Shown here piece by piece: positions 53,115 through 61,661 of a stretch of DNA of 64,000 nt (position 1 is the stretch's first letter; every line of letters begins with the position of its first letter). The notes beneath the pieces were generated by a model. That model searched no databases, had not been told where the DNA came from, and was given only the letters and a program-made list of their open reading frames with translations. Both the position numbers and the translations under genes were made by a program. Source of the DNA: Pseudomonas viciae (GTDB lineage: Bacteria > Pseudomonadota > Gammaproteobacteria > Pseudomonadales > Pseudomonadaceae); the NCBI RefSeq assembly GCF_004786035.1, contig NZ_CP035088.1:1896001-1960000 (forward strand), read 5' to 3'.

Positions 53115-55085
53115 CTAGTGCCCTGTCTCGACCTGCAACAAAACCTGGCGATTTTTCACCTGATCGCCTGGTTTGACCTGTAATTGTCTGACTATCCCGT
53201 CGATGCCGGCCTTGAGTGGGTGCTCCATTTTCATCGCTTCCAGGACCATCAGCCGTTGTCCCTGGCGCACCGCACAGCCTTCGCTGACCAGCAGCTCGAC
53301 TATGACGCCGTCCATTGGCGCCTTGAGCATGCCGTCGCCGGGCCTGGTCTCGGGCGCGATGGGGAGCTGAGTCCGGTCTTGCAAGCACAGGCCGCCAGGG
53401 CCGGTGAACAGCCACAGGTCGGTGCCGTCGAGGCGCCAGGCATGGCGTTGGCGAATACCGTTGATCAGCAGCGTGGCGTCATATCGATCTACGTCGAGCA
53501 ATTGCAGTTCGATCACACGCTCGGCGATGCGGATTGTGAGTTTTCCGTCGGTTTCGGCGGCCAGGGTCAGCGTCCAATCGCGTTCCTGCGCGCCAATCCG
53601 GTAGTGCAGCACCGCGCCAGCGTTGTTGCGCCAGCCGCCCAGGCCGGGAGCCTGTCGTGCGTGCGAAGCCTGATAAAACAGGGCCGTGGCGATGGCAAGC
53701 TGTTCGGTTGTGGGCTCGTGGGGCTGGAGGGCAGCGTGACCGGCGAAATGCTGCCCGATGAATCCGGTGCTGAAATCAGCGTCGATGAACCGCGGATGCG
53801 TCAGCAACCCCGCCAGCAATCGCTGATTGCTCTGGACGCCGAGCAGCAGGCAATCCTCCACCGCGCGCAACAATTTGCGTCGCGCCTCTTCGCGGGTGGC
53901 GCCGTGGGCGATGAGTTTGCCCAGCATCGGATCGTAGAACGGTGTGATGAACTGACCTTCCCGCAGGCCATGGTCGACTCGCACGCCGTCCCGGGTGGGC
54001 GGCTGCCAGCCGATCAACCGTCCGGTCTGAGGCAGGAAATCGGCGGCCGGGTCTTGCGCACAAAGCCGTACTTCCATGGCGTGGCCGCTGAACACGACCT
54101 GTTCCTGGCGCAGGGGTAACGGCAGGCCAGCGGCAATATCCAGTTGCCAGGCCACCAGGTCCAGGCCAGTGATCAGTTCGGTCACCGGGTGTTCGACCTG
54201 CAGGCGCGTATTCATCTCTAGGAAATAAAACCGGCCATCCGGGACAAGCAAAAATTCCACGGTGCCGGCGCCGACGTAATTCACCGCGCGGCCGGCCTTG
54301 AGCGCCGCCTCGCCCATGGCCTGGCGCAGTTCGCTGGTCATGACCGGGCAGGGTGCTTCTTCAATGATTTTCTGGTGGCGCTGCTGGATCGAACAGTCGC
54401 GTTCGCCCAGGTGGATCAACTGGCCGTGGTGGTCGCCGAAAATCTGCACCTCCACATGCCGTGGATTGATCAAGGCCTGTTCGAGAATCAACTCGTCGTT
54501 GTCGAAGCCGTGCAGTGCTTCGGAACGCGCGCTGCGCAATTGTTCCAGCAGGTCCTCGGCCCGCTGCACCAGGCGCATGCCTCGGCCGCCACCGCCGGCG
54601 CTGGCCTTGATCATCAGCGGGTAGCCGATGCGCGCGGCTTCGCGCTGCAGGGTGTCGTCGTCCTGGGCGGCGCCTTGGTAACCGGCAATGCAGGGTACGC
54701 CGACTTTGATCATGGTGATTTTCGAGCGGCGCTTGCTGCCCATCAGGTCAATGGCCTCGGGGCTAGGGCCGATGAATACCAGGCCGGCTTCTTGGCAAGC
54801 CTTGGCGAACCCGGCATTTTCCGAGAGGAAGCCGTAGCCAGGGTGGATTGCATCGGCGCCGCTGCGTCGGGCTGCATCGAGAATGGCCGGCTGGTTGAGG
54901 TATGACTGTTGCACTGAGGCCGGGCCAATCAGCACGGCTTCGTCGGCCATGCGCACATGCAGCGCGTCGGCGTCGGCCTCGCTGAATACCGCCACCGTGC
55001 GATAACCCAAGGCCTGGGCGGTACGCTGGATCCGGCAGGCGATTTCGCCACGGTTGGCGATGAGGATTTTGCTGAAGGCGGGCAT
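53115..55085 (-). CDS. atuF: Biotin-dependent acyl-CoA carboxylase alpha subunit (AtuF-like)
   Basis: Biotin carboxylase plus biotin carrier subunit; with the beta subunit AtuC it forms geranyl-CoA carboxylase in terpene degradation. The 656-residue product has KILIANRGEIACRIQRTA at the N-terminus, the ATP-grasp glycine loop KASAGGGGRGMR near 164, FLEMNTRLQVEHPVTE near 292, and the biotinylation motif VLEAMKMEHP near 622. Last gene of the atuA-C-D-F order, separated from atuD by a 135-base gap with a REP pair. A methylcrotonyl-CoA carboxylase role is the main alternative, countered by the atuA neighbour. Confidence 0.85.
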   Translation of the reverse strand: MPAFSKILIANRGEIACRIQRTAQALGYRTVAVFSEADADALHVRMADEAVLIGPASVQQSYLNQPAILDAARRSGADAIHPGYGFLSENAGFAKACQEAGLVFIGPSPEAIDLMGSKRRSKITMIKVGVPCIAGYQGAAQDDDTLQREAARIGYPLMIKASAGGGGRGMRLVQRAEDLLEQLRSARSEALHGFDNDELILEQALINPRHVEVQIFGDHHGQLIHLGERDCSIQQRHQKIIEEAPCPVMTSELRQAMGEAALKAGRAVNYVGAGTVEFLLVPDGRFYFLEMNTRLQVEHPVTELITGLDLVAWQLDIAAGLPLPLRQEQVVFSGHAMEVRLCAQDPAADFLPQTGRLIGWQPPTRDGVRVDHGLREGQFITPFYDPMLGKLIAHGATREEARRKLLRAVEDCLLLGVQSNQRLLAGLLTHPRFIDADFSTGFIGQHFAGHAALQPHEPTTEQLAIATALFYQASHARQAPGLGGWRNNAGAVLHYRIGAQERDWTLTLAAETDGKLTIRIAERVIELQLLDVDRYDATLLINGIRQRHAWRLDGTDLWLFTGPGGLCLQDRTQLPIAPETRPGDGMLKAPMDGVIVELLVSEGCAVRQGQRLMVLEAMKMEHPLKAGIDGIVRQLQVKPGDQVKNRQVLLQVETGH

Positions 55086-55123
55086 GGGGTCATTCCTGGG
55101 TTTTAGTGGGGGCCGTCAGGGCC

Positions 55124-55198
55124 TCATCGCGAGCAAGCTTTGCTCCCACAATGCCCGGTGAGTGGATTCACCTGTGGGAGCAAAGCTTGCTCGCGATG
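55124..55198. repeat. REP pair, AAGCTT type, inside the atu operon
   Basis: CATCGCGAGCAAGCTTTGCTCCCACA and TGTGGGAGCAAAGCTTGCTCGCGATG are perfect inverse copies, in the gap between atuD and atuF. Such elements inside an operon can alter relative expression. Confidence 0.9.
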
Positions 55199-55219
55199 GC
55201 GGTCTGGCAGGCGATGCAC

Positions 55220-56377
55220 TCATGTTTTTTTCCCCGGCAAAATCCCCATGAGTTTGCAGATGATGCCCAGCATGATCTCGTCCGCACCGGCGCCGATGGA
55301 CACCAGGCGCACGTCGCGATAGGCCCGCGCCACCGGGTTGTCCCACATGAACCCCATGCCGCCCCAGTATTGCAGGCAGCTGTCGGTGACTTCCCGGGCC
55401 AGGCGTCCGGCCTTGAGCTTGGCCATGGACGCCAGTCGCGTGACGTCCTGGCCGTGGATGTACTGCTCGGTAGCCTGATAGACCAGCGCCCGCAGGGATT
55501 CGATTTCGCTGGCCAGTTCCGCCAGGCGAAAGTGGATCACCTGGTTGTCGATCAGGGCCGTGCCGAAGGTCTTGCGCTCCTTGCAATACTCGATGGTGCT
55601 GTCGATGCAATACTCCAGGCCCTTGAGCATGTTCGCCGCGCCGAACAGCCGCTCTTCCTGAAACTGCAGCATCTGCATCATGAACCCGGCGCCTTCCTGG
55701 CCGATGCGGTTGCGTTGCGGCACCCGCACGTCGTCGAAGAACACCTGGGCGGTTTCCGAGCTGCGCATGCCGAGTTTATCCAGGTGCGCACCGAGGCTGA
55801 TGCCAGGACTGTGCATCGGTACCACGATCAGTGATTTATTGATGTGCGGCTTGTCCTGCGACGTGTTGGCCAGCAGGCACATGAAGTCGGCGCTCGGTGC
55901 GTTGGTGATCCACATCTTGCTGCCGTTGATGACGTAGTCGTCGCCATCCTTGCGGGCGGTGGTCTTGAGGCCGGCGACGTCGGAACCGGCACCGACCTCC
56001 GAGACGCCGATGCACCCCACCTGTTCGCCACGGATGGCCGGACGCAGGAATTCTTCGCGCAACTCATCGGAGCCGAAACGGGCCAGGGCTGGGGTGCACA
56101 TGTCGGTCTGCACACCGATGGACATCGGCACACCGCCGCAATGGATGGTGCCGAATGCCTCGGCGGCGACGATCGAATAGCTGTAGTCCAGGCCCATGCC
56201 GCCGAACTGCTGCGGCTTGGAAATCCCCAGCAGCCCCAGTCCGCCGGCCTTGCGAAAAATTTCGTGGATGGGGAAGCGCCCGGCTTTCTCCCATTCGTCG
56301 ACGTAGGGGTTGATGTCATGGTCGACAAACTGGTGAACGGTGCGCCGCAGTGCTTCGTGTTCCTGGGTGAAGATCAT
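55220..56377 (-). CDS. atuD: Acyl-CoA dehydrogenase (AtuD-like, citronellyl-CoA type)
   Basis: FAD-dependent acyl-CoA dehydrogenase of 385 aa, the length recalled for AtuD of P. aeruginosa. Features: IGVSEVGAGSDVAGLKTTA near residue 125, KMWITNAPSADF near 155, FQEERLFGAANMLKG near 240 and YWGGMGFMWDNPVARAYRDVRL near 345, with GAGADEIM after it. In the atu pathway it oxidises citronellyl-CoA to cis-geranyl-CoA. The gene starts 33 bases after the atuC stop, on the same transcript. Confidence 0.88.
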   Translation of the reverse strand: MIFTQEHEALRRTVHQFVDHDINPYVDEWEKAGRFPIHEIFRKAGGLGLLGISKPQQFGGMGLDYSYSIVAAEAFGTIHCGGVPMSIGVQTDMCTPALARFGSDELREEFLRPAIRGEQVGCIGVSEVGAGSDVAGLKTTARKDGDDYVINGSKMWITNAPSADFMCLLANTSQDKPHINKSLIVVPMHSPGISLGAHLDKLGMRSSETAQVFFDDVRVPQRNRIGQEGAGFMMQMLQFQEERLFGAANMLKGLEYCIDSTIEYCKERKTFGTALIDNQVIHFRLAELASEIESLRALVYQATEQYIHGQDVTRLASMAKLKAGRLAREVTDSCLQYWGGMGFMWDNPVARAYRDVRLVSIGAGADEIMLGIICKLMGILPGKKT

Positions 56378-56410
56378 TTTCAGTGTTCTCCTGTGAGCCG
56401 TGGAGCGTCC

Positions 56411-58027
56411 TCAGAAACGGGCCACGCCGAAGCTGTTGGGTTGCAGCGGCCGGACCTCGGCCTCGTGACAGATGTCCAGCAGATAGCCCAGCAACGTCCG
56501 GGTGTCTCGTGGATCGATGAGCCCGTCGTCCCACAGGTTGGCGCTGCCATAGAGGGCGGTGGACTGGCTGTCGAGTTTCTGCGCGGTGGTCTGCTCGAGC
56601 TGGTCGAGCATCTGCGGATCGGGGGGCAGGCCGTTTTTGATCTGCGTGGCCTCGGCGACGATACGCAGGACCTTGCCGGCCTGGGCGCCGCCCATCACCG
56701 CTGTGTGGCTGTTGGGCCAGGCGAAAATGAAGCGCGGGTCCAGCCCGCGACCGCACATGGCGTAGTTGCCGGCGCCGTAGGAACCGCCCACCACAACGGT
56801 GAGCTTGGGTACGCGGGCGTTGGCCACGGCCTGGATCATTTTGGCCCCGTGCTTGATCACGCCTTGGCGTTCCGCCTCGGTGCCGACCATGAACCCGGTG
56901 GTGTTGTGCAGAAACAGCAGTGGCGTGCGGCTCTGGTCGCACAACTGGATGAACTGCGCGGCCTTGCTGGCGCCCTTGGGCGTGATCGGTCCGTTGTTGC
57001 CGATCAGGCCACAGGCATGGCCGCGAATGTGCAAGTGGCCGCAGATCGTCTGGGCGTCGAATTCGCGTTTGAATTCGAGAAAATTCGAGTCATCGGCGAT
57101 GCGGGCGATGATTTCTCGCACATCGTAGGGTTTCTTCGGATCGTCCGGGATCAGTCCCAATAATTCGTCGGCGGGGTAGCGTGGCTCTGTCCAGTTCCGT
57201 TGCGGCAGCGGTGGCAGTTGCGCGTTCCAGGGCAGCAGGCTGAGGATTTCCCGGGCCAGGCGCACGCCATCGGCGTCGTTCTGCGCCAGGTACTCGGCGG
57301 TGCCCGCCACTTGCGCATGCATCTGTGCGCCGCCCAGTTCCTCTTCGGTGGCGACTTCGCCGGTGGCAGCCTTGAGCAACGGCGGCCCGGCCAGGAATAG
57401 CCGCGCCTTGTCGCGCACCACCACCACGTAATCCGACAGCCCCGGCTGATAAGCACCGCCGGCGGTGGCCGAGCCATGCACCACGGTGATCTGCGGCAGG
57501 CCCATGGCCGACATCCGCGCCTGATTGGCAAAGCTGCGCGCACCTTCGACGAAAATCTGCGCGGCGTAATTGAGGTTGGCGCCACCGCTCTCGGCCAGGG
57601 TGACGACCGGCAGTTTGTTCTCCATGGCAATCTGTTGCAGGCGCAGGGTTTTGTGCAGGCCGCTGGGGGAGATCGTCCCGCCCTTGATCGCGCTGTTGTT
57701 CGCCACCACCAGTACCCGCACCCCGGACACATAGCCAATTCCCGCGATCAGGCCGCCGCCGGCCTGGCTGCCGTCCTTGTCGTCATGGAGTTTGTAGCCG
57801 GCCAGGCTTGCCAGTTCGAGGAACGGTGCGCCGGGGTCCAGCAGCAGGTTCAAGCGCTGGCGTGGCAGCAGTTGGCCGCGTTTGTCGAATTTACCTTGGG
57901 CCTGGGCGGCTTTCGCCAGCACGGCCTGTTCGAGCTGGCGCAGGTGTTCGACACCCGCCAGCATCGCCGCGTGATTGCGGGCGTAGTCGGCACTGTGCGG
58001 GTCAAGCTGCGATTCGATCACCGGCAT
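56411..58027 (-). CDS. atuC: Acyl-CoA carboxylase beta subunit (AtuC-like)
   Basis: Carboxyltransferase subunit of a biotin-dependent carboxylase, partner of AtuF. The 538 aa from ATG 58027 agree with AtuC; GAGAGGAA lies upstream and a GTG five codons earlier is less likely. It has LLPRQRLNLLLDPGAPFLELA near 55, ALAESGGANL-type TLAESGGANLNYAAQIF near 142, and LRIVAEATQIKNGLPPDP-type segments in the C-terminal half, with GGSYGAGNYAMCGRGLDPRF near 425. AtuC and methylcrotonyl-CoA LiuB are close relatives, so assignment leans on the neighbours. Confidence 0.86.
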   Translation of the reverse strand: MPVIESQLDPHSADYARNHAAMLAGVEHLRQLEQAVLAKAAQAQGKFDKRGQLLPRQRLNLLLDPGAPFLELASLAGYKLHDDKDGSQAGGGLIAGIGYVSGVRVLVVANNSAIKGGTISPSGLHKTLRLQQIAMENKLPVVTLAESGGANLNYAAQIFVEGARSFANQARMSAMGLPQITVVHGSATAGGAYQPGLSDYVVVVRDKARLFLAGPPLLKAATGEVATEEELGGAQMHAQVAGTAEYLAQNDADGVRLAREILSLLPWNAQLPPLPQRNWTEPRYPADELLGLIPDDPKKPYDVREIIARIADDSNFLEFKREFDAQTICGHLHIRGHACGLIGNNGPITPKGASKAAQFIQLCDQSRTPLLFLHNTTGFMVGTEAERQGVIKHGAKMIQAVANARVPKLTVVVGGSYGAGNYAMCGRGLDPRFIFAWPNSHTAVMGGAQAGKVLRIVAEATQIKNGLPPDPQMLDQLEQTTAQKLDSQSTALYGSANLWDDGLIDPRDTRTLLGYLLDICHEAEVRPLQPNSFGVARF

Positions 58028-58103
58028 GAGGATTCCTCTCACTCGAACGGACTAGCGCAGAACCTGTGTTTAACCCATGGGCATTCACCATGGCGACCGT
58101 CCT

Positions 58104-59894
58104 TTAGTTGAGCTGATCGGCGATGCTTTGCGGCACCGGTATCTGAATCTCCAGCAACTGCTGGGCAAATGCCTTGCCCTGGGGATCGATGCGCAGGCTG
58201 GCAACGCCACCGCCGCCGAGGGCGTTCTCCAGCAGGAAGTTCAGGCTATGGGTGCCTGGCAAATACCAGCGCTCGACGCGGCCCAGCCGTGGGTCGAGTA
58301 CGTGGCTCATCCAGTCGACCATCACTTCCGGGGTCAGCGCCTCGGCGATCCACGGCAGGTATTCGGGTTCCCGGGCGATCACGCCGATGTTGCTGTGGTT
58401 GCCTTTGTCGCCGGAGCGGGCCACCGCCAGTTTCACCAACGGCACGCTGGCATCGGCCCGGCCGTGGGTTTTTGGCAGGTCCGGGGGGATCGGCAAGTCA
58501 ATGGTTTCCAGCGGTTCAAGAGCCGGTAGGGGGCAGGGGTGAGGCTGGCCGTCGAGTTCGATGTAGAGCCGGCAGGTGGCTTTGTCGATCAGGAACGAGA
58601 ACAAGCGAATCAACGGGGACACTGCCGGTCGGCCGCCGACCAGGCCGGTCAGCCCCGGCGCCATGCCGGTGGCGGCCTGGGCGATCTCCTTGGAAAACAG
58701 TACCAGCGCCACTCTATCCGGGTGCCGCACGGCAATTTTGATCACCACCTCGCGGCTGTCCTGACGCAGGCCGTGCTGGCCGTAAGTGGCTTCGCTGCCC
58801 AGCAGCTCGATATTCACTTCGCTGTAGGGCGCCCAGCCGCGTTGGCTGAACAGGTGCGAGGTCTTGGCGATGATCGCCTGGCTGACCCGTTCGGCCTTGG
58901 CCACCGCATCGATGCCGGCGATCAGGCAGGTGGCGGTGCAGCGAAAGCCGTCCAGCCACGTGGCGCTGACCTTGTATTGGTCGGTGGGTGGCAAGCCTTT
59001 GGCCCCGTGGACGCGCACCGCGTGCTTGCCTTGTTGGATCAGCCTGACCTGGCTGAAATCGCAGATCACGTCTGGCAAGAGGTAGCCTTGCGGGTCGCCA
59101 ATTTCGTACAGCAGTTGCTCGCCGACGGTCAGTGGTGTGACCAGCCCGCCGGTGCCTTCGGCCTTGGTGACAATGAACTGGCCGTCGGCACTGACTTCAA
59201 CGATGGGAAAACCGATGTGCTCGTAATCCGGTACCTCCCGCCAGTCGGTGAAATTGCCACCGGTGCACTGGGCGCCGCACTCGATCAGGTGCCCGGCCAG
59301 CGCGGCCTGGGCCAGTTTGTCATAGTCGTGCCAGGCCCAGCCGAACGCGTGCACCAGGGCGGCGCTGACCACGGCGCTGTCCACCACGCGACCGGTGATC
59401 ACGATATCGGCTCCCAGGCGCAGCGCCTCGACAATGCCGGGCGCGCCGAGGTAGGCATTGGTGGAGACGCAGGCGGGCGGCAGGGGCTCGCCGCTGAACA
59501 TCTCGCGGATGCCTTGGCCGGCGAGTTGTTCGAAGTGCGGTTGCAGGTCATCACCCCGTAGCACGGCGATCTTCAAGGGTACGCCAGCCTGATCGCAGGC
59601 CCTTTGCAGCGCCGCGGCGCAGGCCTGTGGGTTGACCCCGCCTGCGTTGCTGATAACGCCGATTCTGCCTTCGTGCAAGCGCTGGAGCAGGGGCGTGAGC
59701 ACCTCGATGAAGTCCGTGGCATAGCCGCCCGCCGGGTCCTTCATGCGCGCCCCGGCCATGATCGACATCGTGACCTCGGCCAGATAGTCGAACACCAGGT
59801 AATCCAGTGCCCCGTTTTCCACCAGTTGCGCCGCAGCGGTACAGGTATCGCCCCAGAAGGCGCTGGCGCAACCGATACGGATCGTTTTTGGCAT
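58104..59894 (-). CDS. atuA: Acyclic terpene utilization protein AtuA (DUF1446)
   Basis: Large protein of unknown catalytic role required for growth on citronellol or geraniol in P. aeruginosa. The 596 aa match the family. The N-terminus [27 protein letters not shown] and [20 protein letters not shown] near 33 are diagnostic of DUF1446; RGDDLQPHF near 107, [15 protein letters not shown] near 163 and the C-terminal [18 protein letters not shown] near 483 also fit. GGAGGGAACTCC gives a strong binding site before ATG 59894. First gene of the operon, divergent from atuR. Confidence 0.93.
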   Translation of the reverse strand: MPKTIRIGCASAFWGDTCTAAAQLVENGALDYLVFDYLAEVTMSIMAGARMKDPAGGYATDFIEVLTPLLQRLHEGRIGVISNAGGVNPQACAAALQRACDQAGVPLKIAVLRGDDLQPHFEQLAGQGIREMFSGEPLPPACVSTNAYLGAPGIVEALRLGADIVITGRVVDSAVVSAALVHAFGWAWHDYDKLAQAALAGHLIECGAQCTGGNFTDWREVPDYEHIGFPIVEVSADGQFIVTKAEGTGGLVTPLTVGEQLLYEIGDPQGYLLPDVICDFSQVRLIQQGKHAVRVHGAKGLPPTDQYKVSATWLDGFRCTATCLIAGIDAVAKAERVSQAIIAKTSHLFSQRGWAPYSEVNIELLGSEATYGQHGLRQDSREVVIKIAVRHPDRVALVLFSKEIAQAATGMAPGLTGLVGGRPAVSPLIRLFSFLIDKATCRLYIELDGQPHPCPLPALEPLETIDLPIPPDLPKTHGRADASVPLVKLAVARSGDKGNHSNIGVIAREPEYLPWIAEALTPEVMVDWMSHVLDPRLGRVERWYLPGTHSLNFLLENALGGGGVASLRIDPQGKAFAQQLLEIQIPVPQSIADQLN

Positions 59895-59926
59895 GGAGTT
59901 CCCTCCGACAAACGAAGCTCGAGACT

Positions 59927-59986
59927 ACCAAGCAAGCGCTTGGTCTGTAAACGACCGCTGGTTCTTCTGCCCGAGCGCTTGCTAGG
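59927..59986. promoter_or_regulatory. Two operator-like palindromes between atuA and atuR
   Basis: ACCAAGC-AAGC-GCTTGGT (59927-59944) is a perfect 7-4-7 inverted repeat, and CGAGCGCTTGCTAGG (59972-59986) repeats the AGCGCTTG core. The cores are 39 bases apart, close to four helical turns. A pair of sites in a divergent promoter is typical for TetR-type control; binding by AtuR is inferred. Confidence 0.65.
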
Positions 59987-60074
59987 TTGCCCCGGCCGGC
60001 TTAAATTGCCCGCGTCACCCCGCCGCTTTGGTGCAGTGGCCGCACGCGGATTGATCGACTGTAGGAGAGAACGG

Positions 60075-60701
60075 GTGGATGAGCAAAAAGCCCTGAGCGT
60101 GATGCGTGAGCTGGTCGACCAAGGGCAACTGACCGATCCGGACAGCGCTCGTGGCAAACTGCTCCAGACCGCCGCTCACCTGTTTCGCAACAACGGCTTC
60201 GAGCGCACCACCGTGCGCGACCTGGCGAGCGCCGTGGGCATTCAATCGGGCAGCATCTTCCACCACTTCAAAAGCAAGGACGAAATCCTGCGGGCGGTGA
60301 TGGAAGAAACCATCCGCTACAACACCGCGTTGATGCGCGCGGCCCTGGCCGAGGCGGGTAGCGTGCGCGAGCGGGTGCTGGCGCTGATCCGCTGCGAATT
60401 GCAGTCGATCATGGGCGGCAGCGGCGAGGCGATGGCGGTGCTGGTCTATGAGTGGCGCTCGTTGTCCCAGGAAGGGCAAAGGCAAGTGCTGGCCTTGCGT
60501 GATATTTATGAAGACTTGTGGCTCGAAGTCTTGGGCCAGGCCAAGGAGGCCGGGTATATTCGCGGGGACGTGTTCATTACCCGGCGTTTCCTCACTGGCG
60601 CGTTGTCCTGGACCACCACCTGGTTTCGCGCCGAAGGCAGCCTGAGCCTTGATGAGCTGGCCGAACAAGCCCTGATCCTGGTGCTTGAAGAACGGCAATA
60701 A
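60075..60701 (+). CDS. atuR: TetR-family repressor AtuR
   Basis: A 208-residue TetR regulator divergent from atuA. The helix-turn-helix is near residues 35-75: AAHLFRNNGFERTTVRDLASAVGIQSGSIFHHFKSKDEIL. The C-terminal ligand domain is unlike better-known members. GTG 60075 follows TAGGAGAGA. In P. aeruginosa AtuR represses the atu genes in the absence of terpenes. The inducer may differ here because the operon is shorter. Confidence 0.85.
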   Translation: MDEQKALSVMRELVDQGQLTDPDSARGKLLQTAAHLFRNNGFERTTVRDLASAVGIQSGSIFHHFKSKDEILRAVMEETIRYNTALMRAALAEAGSVRERVLALIRCELQSIMGGSGEAMAVLVYEWRSLSQEGQRQVLALRDIYEDLWLEVLGQAKEAGYIRGDVFITRRFLTGALSWTTTWFRAEGSLSLDELAEQALILVLEERQ

Positions 60702-60793
60702 TCAGCGGCGCTTTAAATGGCCCAATGGCTGGCTAAGCGGCGGAAACCGCCTAGCTTCATTGTATTGACGATACTTTTGGGGAGTGGGTTATC

Positions 60794-61591
60794 TTGACGT
60801 TTTCGCCGATGGGGATGACCTCGCGTGTTCTGCTGGCTGCTCTGGCCATTTTCTTGATGTTGCCTGCCTCGGCGGCGCAATTGGTCCGGATCGGTGCAGC
60901 GCATTTTCCGCCCTATACCGTTCGCCCCGAAAACGGCGCCGACACCGGCTTGCTGCCGCAACTGGTCGAGGCCTTGAATCGCTCGCAAACCGACTACCAG
61001 TTTGTGCTGGTGCCGACGTCGATTCCGCGTCGTTTCAATGATTTCAAGCAGGGTCGGGTCGATATGGCGATTTTCGAGAACCCCGACTGGGGCTGGAAGG
61101 ACGTGCCCCACACGGTAGTGGACATGGGCCTGGAGGATGCGGAGATCTTTGTCACTCAGCGCCAGCCGGATCGCCAGCAAAGCTATTTTGAAGACCTGCG
61201 GGGCAAGCGCCTGGCCCTGTTCAGCGGCTACCATTACGCTTTTGCCGAATTCAACGCCGACCCCAAGTTCCTCGCCGGCCAATACAACGCCACGCTGACT
61301 TATTCCCACGACAGCAACTTGCTGATGGTGCTGCGGGGGCGTGCGGACATTGCCCTGGTGACCCGTTCGTATCTCAGCGATTACGTGTTACGCAATCCCG
61401 ACGTCGGCCCCCAACTGCTGATATCCGAGCGTATCGATCAGGTTTACCACCATTACGCGCTGATCCGGCCGCAGGCACCGATCTCCAGTGAAGCGTTTGG
61501 ACTGTTGCTGCAGAAGTTGCGAGACGATGGTCAAATGCTGGCGATTTTCAGGCCTTACCAGATCAATGTGGTGCCAACGCACGACCATTGA
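60794..61591 (+). CDS. Periplasmic solute-binding-like protein (SBP_bac_3 type)
   Basis: About 265 residues with a signal peptide (VLLAALAIFLMLPASAAQ) and a type 3 solute-binding fold: IGAAHFPPYTVRPENG near 33, LLPQLVEALNRSQTDY near 53, a strand-helix FKQGRVDMAIFENPDW near 83 and LRGRADIALVTRSYL near 180. No permease gene adjoins, so it may be an orphan binding protein or a signalling input. TTG 60794 follows GGGGAGTGGG; ATG 60809 or 60815 also fit. It has no PvdS box, unlike the next gene. Confidence 0.78.
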   Translation: MTFSPMGMTSRVLLAALAIFLMLPASAAQLVRIGAAHFPPYTVRPENGADTGLLPQLVEALNRSQTDYQFVLVPTSIPRRFNDFKQGRVDMAIFENPDWGWKDVPHTVVDMGLEDAEIFVTQRQPDRQQSYFEDLRGKRLALFSGYHYAFAEFNADPKFLAGQYNATLTYSHDSNLLMVLRGRADIALVTRSYLSDYVLRNPDVGPQLLISERIDQVYHHYALIRPQAPISSEAFGLLLQKLRDDGQMLAIFRPYQINVVPTHDH

Positions 61592-61600
61592 ATACGACAC

Positions 61601-61624
61601 TAAATTTCCCTTCCCGGCTCACGT
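61601..61624 (+). promoter_or_regulatory. PvdS (iron starvation) box before the acyltransferase gene
   Basis: TAAAT (61601-61605), 16 bases, CGT (61622-61624): an exact match to the TAAAT-N16-CGT promoter recognised by PvdS. The gene start is 38 bases downstream. Confidence 0.82.
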
Positions 61625-61661
61625 CACACGTTGACTACCGACGAATACGTGAGCCCCTTCC

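Noticed and set aside
60713..60736. TAAAT upstream of the solute-binding protein gene as a PvdS box
   Set aside because: At 16 bases downstream the sequence is AAG, not CGT, so the -10 half is missing.
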